The notes under the pieces are model-generated. The model was not told where the DNA came from, searched no databases, and saw nothing but the letters and a program-made list of their open reading frames with translations. 8,655 nt of DNA from CAZXEU01 sp964639665. Its GTDB lineage: Bacteria > Bacteroidota > Rhodothermia > Rhodothermales > Bin80. Location of the stretch: contig CAZXEU010000037.1 of the NCBI GenBank assembly GCA_964639665.1, positions 1 through 8,655 of the forward strand, given 5' to 3'. Positions 1 through 6,129 of the stretch are shown in pieces (the first letter of the stretch is position 1; each line of letters opens with the position of its first letter). The position numbers and the translations under genes were made by a program.

Positions 1-139
1 GCAGCGCAATGCGGGCCTGGTTGTCAATGGGCGCCGATTGTCCGGCCGCGCCAGAATAGCTGTGCAGAAAGGGCGCCGCACTCGCCGCGCCCAGCGTCTT
101 CAGAAATGTTCTTCGGGACGGGTGCATGGACTCAGCCAT
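1..139 (-). CDS. Tat-exported protein, N-terminus only; possible Gfo/Idh/MocA-type oxidoreductase (partial)
   Basis: The window holds only the first 46 codons; the gene runs off the left edge. The N-terminus carries a twin-arginine leader: SRRTFLK at residues 8-14, followed by a small-residue hydrophobic stretch (TLGAASAAPFLH) and a polar Gly/Ala region where cleavage could occur. This predicts export in folded form across the inner membrane. The sequence then reads PIDNQARIAL, which resembles the point where many Tat-leader Gfo/Idh/MocA oxidoreductases enter their first Rossmann strand. The glycine motif itself lies outside the window, so the family is inference. ATG at 139 is chosen because an in-frame TAG lies 12 bases upstream (151-149). 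A second in-frame ATG at 127 would also keep the twin arginines. Neither has a clear Shine-Dalgarno sequence. It lies 185 bases downstream of ccmF on the same strand, so cotranscription is possible. Confidence 0.7.
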   Translation of the reverse strand, partial: MAESMHPSRRTFLKTLGAASAAPFLHSYSGAAGQSAPIDNQARIAL

Positions 140-148
140 TGTTGTATG

Positions 149-310
149 CTAACATGAATCTACGCTGCGTGGCCCACTCATACCAGCCTCGGAGCCATGG
201 GCCAAGTAAGCCGGGCCTGATTGCCAGCCTTGCGCGCGCTCCGTCAGGATGATTTCGCGCGCCGCCTTGCCGCCGTAATGATAGCGGAGCAAACCGCCCT
301 TCAGACAGGC
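149..310 (-). other. Open 53-codon stretch without an ATG between ccmF and the Tat-leader gene
   Basis: On the minus strand the frame from 310 down to the TAG at 151-149 is open and reads protein-like, for example KGGLLRYHYGGKAAREIIL followed by TERAQGWQSG. It has no ATG near its start; TTG at 292 is the nearest usable start and has no good ribosome site. A short ATG frame (MAEPV, stop) begins just after the ccmF stop at 318-316, in another phase. The two would join with a one-base shift, so this could be a decayed or frameshifted small gene. It could equally be chance. I do not recognise a family. Confidence 0.15.
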
Positions 311-324
311 TCAGCCATCGGTTG

Positions 325-2712
325 CTACGCCGTCTTGCGGCGCGTGGCAACGTCGGCAGCGCGCCTTGCGACCGCGATCATAAATCCCGCGGTGAGCAGG
401 ATCAGGCCGATCCAGACCAGGCTGATAGCGGGCTTCTCGTACGCCTGCACCACCACGTAGTCGAGTCCTTCCACGCCGTCGATTTCCAAAGTTATTTCGC
501 CTGTGCTGACATTCATGCCGGTAAACGTGATGCCGATTCCGTCTGCGAAGCTGCTGACCGTATGGACGGTACGGTCCGAACGGATGGCATAAACCGGTCG
601 CATGTCGAACGATTGCTGCGTGGGCAGGTGAGTAAGTGACAGAGCGGCCCCTACTGCGATCTCCGTTCTTTGCGCTTCGTCTGCGCCAAGCACGGCAGCA
701 AAATCCAGGTCGGTCTCGTAGCGCTGGAATCGCAGCCGGTAATCTCCGCCACCCAGCATGGCGGACTCTCCCTGGGCAATCGTCAGCTCGGACTGTCTTC
801 CGGTATCCAGGGCTGCGCGCGGCGTCACGGCTACGAATATATCCTTCTCGACGTACAGCTTGAGGTCCGGGTGCAGAATCCACTGGCCGGAATTGGACTC
901 GTAGGCCACGGGTCGCAGAATGAAGTCGTTGCCCCTTGGATCCGTGAAGGACAGCACGTAGACCGTCTGATCGCGCGTTCCGGGCTCCGTGCCCAGGTAT
1001 TCGACGCGATAGCCTTCCACGACGACCGGCCTGCCGCGCTCCAGCACGAAATTCTCGCGCTCGCTGTCCGGAGGGGCGTCGGAAATCGGATTGCTGAATC
1101 CGGACGAGGCTATGATGCCGATAACGGCGATGCTCAGGCCAACGTGGGCCAGGGCCCCGCCCGCCAGGCGAAGGTTGCCTCTTGATACGCGCCACATGAC
1201 CTTGGCATTGCCATAGAGGGCGAAGAAGGCTGCGAAGAGCAAGACAAGCATCTGCAGCCCTTGCCCGTACCGCGGCCAGAATCCGGCTTCCGGCCTGGCG
1301 GATTCGCTTACAAACGGGGTAAGGGCCAGTACGAGCAGCGTGCTGAGCGCTGCCAGGGCCGTGGGGCCGAGCAGCACCCTGTTGACGCTCTCGATGCTCA
1401 TCTTATTCCACCAGAATAGCTGCCCCAGTCCGGCCAGGAGAACCAGGCCAACGGAGAGCGGCAGCGTCCAGCTGTTATAGAATGAGATCGGAACAGTGGC
1501 CGGATTGTCCCTGAACAGGCGCCCGAGGATGGGAGAGCTGGTGCCCAGAATGACGACGGCGGCAATCACGCAAAGCAGCACGGCACCGCAGAAGACCAGA
1601 AATTCGCGGGACAGGTACGGCGCCTCTTTCTCCGCCTTTGGCAAGTCCTGGTACCTGCGGGCAAAAAGCCCGAAGCCCAGGAGCCCCATGGCCAGTATCC
1701 ATATGAGCAGCTGGTTATACAGGCCCAGATCCACGAAGGCATGCACGGAAACCTCCCCCAGAATGCCGCTTCGGGTCAGGAAGGTGGAGTACACCACCAG
1801 CATGTAGGTCAGAATGCACAAGAAGATGGCTGCCTTGTGCCCCATGCCTCCCTTGCGCTGGATCAGCATCATGTGAACGGCGGCCACGCCGGCAAGCCAC
1901 GGCACGAACGAGGAATTCTCAACAGGATCCCAGGCCCAGTAGCCGCCAAAGTTGAGCGTCTCGTACGCCCAGTACCCGCCCATGGCAATGCCGACGCCCA
2001 GGCACATGACGCTGAGAAGCGTCCAGGGCAGCGCCGGGCGCACCCAGCTGGTATACCGCCTGGTCCAGAGCGCGGAAACGGCAAAGGCAAATGGGACGAT
2101 GAGCGTGGCGAATCCCACGAAGAGCATTGGCGGATGGATAACCATCCAGTAATTCTGCAGCAGATCGTTCAAACCCGTGCCGTCGGCGGGGATGAAATTC
2201 GGGTCAGACTGGAAGACGGGAAACTCGGGATGGGCCTCCAGGAGCGTGGCAAACGGCGTGGAGCCAATTGGTAGCGGTCCCAGCTTGAGGCCCACGATCA
2301 TCGAAAGCAGAAAGAACTGGCAGAAGCACACCACGGCCATCACGGGGGCTTCGAATGAGCGCGCAGCCCACTTGATGAGTGCAATTCCGACCAGGCTGTT
2401 CAGTATGATCCAAAGCAGGAACGAGCCTTCCTGCCCTTCCCACGATGCGGAGAAAAGAAAATGAAACGGGAGATCCCGGGATGAGTGGGACCACACGTAG
2501 TCGTACTGAAACTGGTGCGTGGCGATTAGCACCACCAGAAGCAGCCATGCCGCCATGACGCAGCCTGCCATGACGCCCCACATGATCCGACCGAGCCGAA
2601 GGAAATCCACCGGGTCGGTCGAGAACCGGGTGGCCCGGAGAAAGAAGAAGCCCGCGAGCGCTGTGCTTACGAAGGCTGTGATAATGAGCAGTTGCCCAAC
2701 GATACCCGCCAT
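325..2712 (-). CDS. ccmF: Cytochrome c-type biogenesis heme lyase CcmF
   Basis: CcmF is the integral membrane heme lyase of the system I cytochrome c maturation pathway. It takes heme from holo-CcmE and attaches it to the CXXCH cysteines of apocytochrome c on the periplasmic face. The 795-residue protein is polytopic, and the tryptophan-rich heme-handling segment is obvious: GGYWAWDPVENSSFVPWL at about 256-273. The expected histidines are present: H193 in IHPPMLF and H324 in VSVHAF flank this segment as periplasmic ligands, while H280 just after the motif and H523 in LAHVGLS match the two transmembrane ligands known from E. coli CcmF. Residues about 540-757 form a long periplasmic region with HPDLKLY at 614-620, then a last membrane helix at about 764-782. 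This makes it longer than E. coli CcmF (about 650 residues). The start is ATG at 2712, with a weak AGGAAG some 14 bases upstream. It stands alone, without ccmE, ccmG or ccmH on either side in this window. It ends with TAG. Confidence 0.96.
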   Translation of the reverse strand: MAGIVGQLLIITAFVSTALAGFFFLRATRFSTDPVDFLRLGRIMWGVMAGCVMAAWLLLVVLIATHQFQYDYVWSHSSRDLPFHFLFSASWEGQEGSFLLWIILNSLVGIALIKWAARSFEAPVMAVVCFCQFFLLSMIVGLKLGPLPIGSTPFATLLEAHPEFPVFQSDPNFIPADGTGLNDLLQNYWMVIHPPMLFVGFATLIVPFAFAVSALWTRRYTSWVRPALPWTLLSVMCLGVGIAMGGYWAYETLNFGGYWAWDPVENSSFVPWLAGVAAVHMMLIQRKGGMGHKAAIFLCILTYMLVVYSTFLTRSGILGEVSVHAFVDLGLYNQLLIWILAMGLLGFGLFARRYQDLPKAEKEAPYLSREFLVFCGAVLLCVIAAVVILGTSSPILGRLFRDNPATVPISFYNSWTLPLSVGLVLLAGLGQLFWWNKMSIESVNRVLLGPTALAALSTLLVLALTPFVSESARPEAGFWPRYGQGLQMLVLLFAAFFALYGNAKVMWRVSRGNLRLAGGALAHVGLSIAVIGIIASSGFSNPISDAPPDSERENFVLERGRPVVVEGYRVEYLGTEPGTRDQTVYVLSFTDPRGNDFILRPVAYESNSGQWILHPDLKLYVEKDIFVAVTPRAALDTGRQSELTIAQGESAMLGGGDYRLRFQRYETDLDFAAVLGADEAQRTEIAVGAALSLTHLPTQQSFDMRPVYAIRSDRTVHTVSSFADGIGITFTGMNVSTGEITLEIDGVEGLDYVVVQAYEKPAISLVWIGLILLTAGFMIAVARRAADVATRRKTA

Positions 2713-2936
2713 GGTGCAGAAGAGGCTTCCTGAAGTTAACCGCCTTGCTGTATGCTTGTGCCGCCAGGCCCAGTCGGCGGGCGAGTACGACAGCTGAGGT
2801 CGGCCGCGCTTTCCTCGTTTCTGTGTTCCCTGCCGATCGGGCTCTCACATATTGAAGGGCCTAGGTTCAGTGCCTTGCAATTGTAGCTCGATGGCCGCAT
2901 GCCGGCGGTATACGGGGATCGAGGGAATCGCGAAGA

Positions 2937-2954
2937 CCGAGTCGAATCACTCGG
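2937..2954. repeat. Short inverted repeat (6-base arms, 6-base loop)
   Basis: CCGAGT at 2937-2942 and its exact reverse complement ACTCGG at 2949-2954 flank CGAATC. It lies between the divergent ccmF and toxin loci, so it could be an operator or a small transcript hairpin. It has no T-tract and 6-base arms occur by chance, so the assignment is open. Confidence 0.25.
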
Positions 2955-2976
2955 CGCCTGCGGATTCGTGTACTCT

Positions 2977-3010
2977 AGGAGGAAAGGTGCTCCTGCAAGA
3001 ATGCCGGTGA
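2977..3010 (+). other. Strong Shine-Dalgarno followed by a seven-codon GTG frame
   Basis: AGGAGG at 2977-2982 sits four bases before GTG at 2987, which opens a frame of seven codons (MLLQECR) ending in TGA at 3008-3010. AGGAG (2977-2981) can pair with CTCCT (2990-2994), which would hide the ribosome site. An alternative ATG at 3001 gives a 26-residue frame but is 18 bases from the site. A leader peptide ahead of the toxin locus is conceivable; chance is more likely. Confidence 0.12.
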
Positions 3011-3077
3011 CTGCGGCTTGCCTCAATCGTGCCTTCTGCCTGTCGCTGCAATGGGCAGATACACGCGTAACCGGGAC

Positions 3078-3106
3078 TTGACTAGTGATGGCAAAATCAT
3101 TACCTT
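3078..3106 (+). promoter_or_regulatory. Candidate sigma-70 promoter for the toxin-antitoxin locus
   Basis: TTGACT at 3078-3083 matches five of six -35 consensus bases. With a 17-base spacer it is followed by TACCTT at 3101-3106, a weak -10 match, in a locally AT-rich stretch. Transcription would begin near 3113. That would place the ATG at 3088 inside the promoter and favour the TTG at 3130 as toxin start. HigB/HigA-type operons are normally repressed by their own antitoxin at such a promoter; no clear operator palindrome is visible here. Confidence 0.35.
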
Positions 3107-3129
3107 TTAGGAAACATTTTGAATTTCGA

Positions 3130-3465
3130 TTGGAAGTCTATTACAGGAGGCGCAAGGACGAGCAGGTATTCAATTCTGCGCTGAAGCTGGAAAGAAAATA
3201 CGGCCGTAAAATGGCGAAAAAGATTGGGGCGCGTCTTGCCGTACTCGCCAAGGCTTAGAACCTTAGCCGTGTACCTACCGGCCCTCCGGAGCGCCTGCAT
3301 AAACTTCGTGGCAAGCGAAGCGGCCAGTACGCGATGGATCTCGATCACCCGGCACGACTCATTCTTGAGCCCGGCCACGATCCTGTCCCTCGACGGCCCG
3401 ATGGTGGCATAGACAAGGTGCAGGTGACAGCGATCACCATCGTAGAAGTGGCCGATTATCACTGA
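3130..3465 (+). pseudogene. higB: HigB/RelE-type toxin, interrupted by an in-frame TAG
   Basis: Read through one stop, this frame gives a 111-residue RelE/ParE-superfamily toxin of the plasmid-maintenance killer (HigB-like) type, which would inhibit translation by mRNA cleavage. Recognisable blocks are FNSALKLERKYGRKMAKKIG (residues 14-33), then after the stop PERLHKLRGKRSGQYAMDLD, HPARLILEPGHDPVPRRPDG, and the ending VTAITIVEVADYH, which closely resembles intact family members. The stop is TAG at 3256-3258 (codon 43), where homologues continue without a break; no frame change is needed. The TTG at 3130 gives the usual family start (MEVYYRRR) and length. An ATG at 3088 would add 14 residues but lies inside the candidate promoter. 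Neither start has a good ribosome site. The toxin ends 13 bases before the antitoxin ATG, the toxin-first order of higBA. Four of the seven genes here whose stop is visible end in TAG, so general amber recoding is unlikely. I infer a nonsense-inactivated toxin. Confidence 0.85.
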
Positions 3466-3478
3466 GGACGGAGGCATC

Positions 3479-4567
3479 ATGGCTAAGTCGACCTACATGT
3501 ACAATCCGGATTACGCGGTTCCGCCTGGCTGGGTGCTTGAGGAGCATCTTGCCGCCAGGGGATTCTCACAAGCGGAATTCGCACGACTCTGCGGACGCTC
3601 ACCGAAGCTGATCAGCGAGATTATTTCGGGCAAGGCGCCGATAGAGCCCCGGACTGCGCTGGAATTCGAAAGAGTTCTCGGCATGGACGCAGGGATCTGG
3701 CTTGGCATTGATTCAGATTACCAGATATTCAAGCAGCGGGAAGCCGAGGCGGAATCGGCCCGGGCCCTTCGTAACTGGATGCAGCGGTTCCCCGTCGGCG
3801 AGCTGGTAGCACGTGGGTACATCGAAGAACCAAGTGCAGAGCGCGAAAGACTTGCCGGCCTGCTGAAATTCTTTGGTGTTGGATCTTATGAGGCTTGGAT
3901 GACTCAGGCTGCTCGGGTTCGGGTCACATTCCGCCATTCCCCGAGCTTCGAGAGTGACGAAGCCGTCCTGGCCACATGGCTAAGAATGGGAGAGTTGAAG
4001 GTACAGCGCCAGGACTGTGCCCCTTACAACAGGGGTCGGTTTGCTAGGTCAATGCTAGAAATGCGAGCTTTGACAACTGAACCGATTGCAGCTGCCTTGA
4101 AACGCGCGCAACAGCTAAGCAACGAAGCCGGAGTGGCGCTTGCCATAGTCAGGTCTCTTCCCAGAGCGCCAGTAAGCGGGGCGGCTCGATGGTTAAGACC
4201 TGATCAGGCCCTGATTCAGCTCAGCGCGCGCCACCGGTGGGACGATCATTTCTGGTTCAGCCTGTTTCACGAGGCGGCGCATATTCTGCTCCACAGCAAG
4301 AAATTGACATTCCTGGACAGTTCGGAGAACGGTGCAGAGGAACTGGAGTGTGAAGCAAATGATTGGGCAGCAAACGCCCTCATCCGGCGAAATGATTGGC
4401 GAGACTTTGTAGCAGAAAAACCGCATACGGTAGCCTCCGTCCGCCGGTTCGCTCGGGAGCAGGGAGTTTCCCCAGGCATTGTGGTTGGTAGACTCCAACA
4501 TGAAGGGCTTGTGCGTTACGACCGGCTGAATCATCTCAAAGTCCGCCTCCAATGGACGGAGGACTGA
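3479..4567 (+). CDS. higA: HigA-type antitoxin with HTH and ImmA/IrrE metallopeptidase domains
   Basis: This 362-residue protein combines a Cro/C1-type helix-turn-helix (about residues 16-72, opening YNPDYAVPPGWVLEEHL, with GFSQAEFARLCGRSPKLISE at 28-47) and a C-terminal ImmA/IrrE (COG2856) domain. The zinc-binding HEAAH is at 264-268, and the downstream glutamate of ECEAND at about 290-295 supplies the likely third ligand. The layout is typical of the long HigA antitoxins that follow HigB-like toxins: the N-terminus binds DNA and represses the operon, while the C-terminal domain may cleave a partner or regulator. ATG at 3479 has GGAGG at 3470-3474, four bases away. The frame is intact although the preceding toxin has a stop codon, so it may now act as an orphan regulator. 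Base composition appears less GC-rich than ccmF and mpl, consistent with transfer. Domain assignment is firm; antitoxin activity is inferred from family and position. Confidence 0.9.
   Translation: MAKSTYMYNPDYAVPPGWVLEEHLAARGFSQAEFARLCGRSPKLISEIISGKAPIEPRTALEFERVLGMDAGIWLGIDSDYQIFKQREAEAESARALRNWMQRFPVGELVARGYIEEPSAERERLAGLLKFFGVGSYEAWMTQAARVRVTFRHSPSFESDEAVLATWLRMGELKVQRQDCAPYNRGRFARSMLEMRALTTEPIAAALKRAQQLSNEAGVALAIVRSLPRAPVSGAARWLRPDQALIQLSARHRWDDHFWFSLFHEAAHILLHSKKLTFLDSSENGAEELECEANDWAANALIRRNDWRDFVAEKPHTVASVRRFAREQGVSPGIVVGRLQHEGLVRYDRLNHLKVRLQWTED
4555..4563 (+). promoter_or_regulatory. Second copy of the antitoxin ribosome-site string at the 3' end of higA
   Basis: GGACGGAGG occurs at 3466-3474, just before the antitoxin ATG, and again at 4555-4563 within its last codons, four bases before TTG at 4568. 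It could serve the small frame that follows. The match may be coincidence, because the second copy lies in coding sequence. Confidence 0.2.
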
Positions 4568-4786
4568 TTGCAGGCTTGGTGCAGCATCCTGGAGACAGGG
4601 TATGCCGTACTTGTGTTCGCCGCGTGGGTACACTATGTCGCACGGGCCTCTGACGAGACATTTCCGGTGTTACTTCGATCTACCGAACTGGTTATTACCC
4701 ATGGTCTCCTAGGGACTGGACTTGGTGTCCATGTGGCGGGATCCTTGGCTAGCATGTCGGTGGCTGGAATGGCTTATGGTTGGTGA
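4568..4786 (+). CDS. Doubtful small hydrophobic protein following the antitoxin
   Basis: A 72-residue frame starts at TTG directly after the antitoxin stop (TGA then TTG), with GGAGG at 4558-4562 five bases upstream. The product would be hydrophobic in two blocks, about residues 11-25 (GYAVLVFAAWVHYVA) and 40-70 (ELVITHGLLGTGLGVHVAGS onward), so it could be a small two-helix membrane protein. I do not recognise a family. Third codon positions show no clear GC bias, unlike the confident genes here, and the start is the rare TTG. It may be chance open frame in a decayed flank of the toxin-antitoxin insert. Confidence 0.2.
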   Translation: MQAWCSILETGYAVLVFAAWVHYVARASDETFPVLLRSTELVITHGLLGTGLGVHVAGSLASMSVAGMAYGW

Positions 4787-5134
4787 TCTGAAGGCAAAGG
4801 CAACTCGCAAGCGTTTCGGCATGGGACTCACTCAAGATAAAGGCTCTAGTACCTATGTCAACTACGCCTGCGCTCGGAATCCGCCACCGAATGCCAAGAT
4901 CAGGAGTCCCGAGTCGCGGAATTTGCAGATAGCGGGAATTACTTTTCGGTGATTTGTCAATCTGGCGCCGTCAGGAGTGCGGAGTAGGGGCAATTGCTTG
5001 GTACGAATCCTCTGTACCACGAAGGCCTGATAGTTGGCGCAAAGCATGGGGTCTACCACCGAACAGTCGCCAGCGGCCCGGGTAAGATGGCGGCGTCGGT
5101 GCGCAGCAAGGACGGCGCCGCAAGCCTGTTAGCC
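4787..5134. other. Intergenic stretch between the toxin-antitoxin locus and the SRPBCC operon
   Basis: I see no credible gene on either strand. The left part is less GC-rich than the genes to the right, as in the toxin-antitoxin locus, and may be remnant DNA from the same insertion. A small perfect inverted repeat, TGGTAC and GTACCA (about 5001-5021), is present. The promoter of the 5149-6495 operon should lie here, but no good -35/-10 pair is visible. Confidence 0.4.
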
Positions 5135-5148
5135 AAAGGAGCAGGTCG

Positions 5149-5622
5149 ATGAGCCAGGAGACTGAACCCAAGTTCGTTCTCGCGCTTGAGCGCGTGCTGG
5201 AAGCGCCGGTGGAAAATGTCTGGCGCTGCTGGACGGAGCCCAGGCTGCTCGAACAGTGGTTTTGTCCGAAGCCCTGGTTTGTCACGGATCTCAAGCTCAA
5301 CTTGCAGCCGGGCGGCGAAATCTCAATGGTCATGAACGGTCCGGACGGCGAGCGATTCCCCGATGCCGGAGTTGTGCTTGCGGTAGAGCCTGGGAGGCGC
5401 CTGGTGACCACGGATGCCTTTCGTCCCGGCTGGATACCCGGCGAGCGCGCCTTTATGGTGGCAGAAATACGCCTTGAACCTGCAAGCGGGGGGAAGACCC
5501 GCTACAAGGCGAGCGCCATGCACTGGGACGAGGCTGCGCGCCGGGAACATGAGCAAATGGGCTTCCACGAAGGCTGGGGCAAGGCTACCGATCAGCTGGA
5601 AGCCTTGGCCCGTTCGCAGTAG
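5149..5622 (+). CDS. SRPBCC (AHSA1-like, START-fold) protein
   Basis: A 157-residue protein of the activator of Hsp90 ATPase 1-like (AHSA1) branch of the SRPBCC helix-grip fold, a cytoplasmic family with a deep hydrophobic ligand cavity. The hallmarks are LERVLEAPVENVWRCWTEPR at residues 13-32, then LLEQWFCPKPW (34-44), QPGG (53-56), the strand LAVEPGRRLVTTDAF (77-91) and the closing helix GFHEGWGKATDQLEAL (138-153). The length is that of a single complete domain. There is no signal peptide or membrane segment. ATG at 5149 has AAAGGAG at 5135-5141 with a seven-base gap. It is the first gene of a tight operon, with the VOC gene 15 bases downstream. Ligand and reaction are unknown; bacterial members are annotated only by fold. 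It ends in TAG. Confidence 0.92.
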   Translation: MSQETEPKFVLALERVLEAPVENVWRCWTEPRLLEQWFCPKPWFVTDLKLNLQPGGEISMVMNGPDGERFPDAGVVLAVEPGRRLVTTDAFRPGWIPGERAFMVAEIRLEPASGGKTRYKASAMHWDEAARREHEQMGFHEGWGKATDQLEALARSQ

Positions 5623-5637
5623 GAGGGAGGGGCAGCA

Positions 5638-6117
5638 ATGGCTTCCATACCCAAAGTCCGTACCTGTCTCTGGTTTGACGATCAGGCCCTCGAGGCGGCA
5701 ACCTTTTACTGTTCGCTCCTGCCGGAGAGCCGGGTTGAACGGGTCGGCCGGCACGCGGAAGACCAGGAATCGGGCAGGGCCGGCGACGTGCTCATGGTAG
5801 AGTTTATTTTGGGCGGAACGCCGTATCAGGCTCTCAACGGCGGCCCGCATTTCGTACTCAGCGAGGCCGTATCCATTTCCGTTTTGACCGAGAACCAGGC
5901 TGAGACCGACCGGCTGTGGGAGGCGTTGACGGCGAATGGGGGCTCCGAATGCCAGTGCGGCTGGCTCAAGGATGGCTTCGGGCTTTCGTGGCAGATTGTG
6001 CCGAAGAGACTGGTCGAGTTGTTGGGCAGCGATGCGGGTGTCAGGGTAATGCCGGCCCTGATGAAAATGAAAAAGATCGATATCGCGGCATTGGAAGCCG
6101 CGGCGCAACCGGGTTAG
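5638..6117 (+). CDS. VOC-family protein, PhnB-like (3-demethylubiquinone methyltransferase-like domain)
   Basis: A 159-residue cytoplasmic vicinal-oxygen-chelate protein of the PhnB-like branch. The start PKVRTCLWFDDQALEAATFY (residues 5-24) is the typical opening of these proteins. The core motif FILGGTPYQALNGGP at 56-70 and the block GWLKDGFGLSWQIVP at 108-122 are hallmark positions, and the C-terminal VMPALMKMKKIDIAALEAA matches the usual ending. Many databases attach the name 3-demethylubiquinone-9 3-methyltransferase to this domain, but it lacks a SAM-binding fold and I would not assign that activity. A strong GGAGG-rich ribosome site lies within the 15-base gap after the SRPBCC gene, and the DUF1428 gene follows 12 bases later, so the three are very probably cotranscribed. 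Substrate and bound metal, if any, are unknown. It ends in TAG. Confidence 0.93.
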   Translation: MASIPKVRTCLWFDDQALEAATFYCSLLPESRVERVGRHAEDQESGRAGDVLMVEFILGGTPYQALNGGPHFVLSEAVSISVLTENQAETDRLWEALTANGGSECQCGWLKDGFGLSWQIVPKRLVELLGSDAGVRVMPALMKMKKIDIAALEAAAQPG

Positions 6118-6129
6118 GAGGTAAGTCAT

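Larger units (their letters stand above)
2713..3077. other. Gene-poor divergent intergenic stretch upstream of ccmF and the toxin locus
   Basis: No reading frame here looks like a protein gene; the short frames on both strands are biased to Arg, Gly and Ser and match nothing I know. It should contain the ccmF promoter (minus strand) and the control region of the toxin-antitoxin locus (plus strand), but I find no convincing sigma-70 pair for ccmF. Visible structure is limited to a small perfect inverted repeat at 2937-2954 and an AGGAGG ribosome-site-like string at 2977-2982 that precedes only a seven-codon frame. Confidence 0.5.

Noticed and set aside
2204..2848. Long minus-strand frame of 214 residues overlapping the start of ccmF
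   Set aside because: It lies in another frame of the confident ccmF gene and its translation is Arg/Gly/Ser-rich with no domain.
3256..3258. Genome-wide TAG recoding as the explanation for the toxin stop
   Set aside because: ccmF, the SRPBCC gene, the VOC gene and the methyltransferase all end naturally at TAG with proper C-termini.
4899..4990. Imperfect direct repeat around TCAGGAGT (near 4902 and 4970)
   Set aside because: Similarity is only partial over about 19 bases and there is no third copy or element between them.
4995..5026. tRNA 3'-end-like string (GTACGAATCCTCTGTACC, then ACGA) as an integration site
   Set aside because: The T-arm does not pair, no matching acceptor strand or anticodon arm is found upstream, and no second copy flanks the toxin-antitoxin segment.
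5323..6129. 268-residue minus-strand frame opposite the SRPBCC and VOC genes
   Set aside because: It is antisense to two well-recognised genes and has no recognisable motif.
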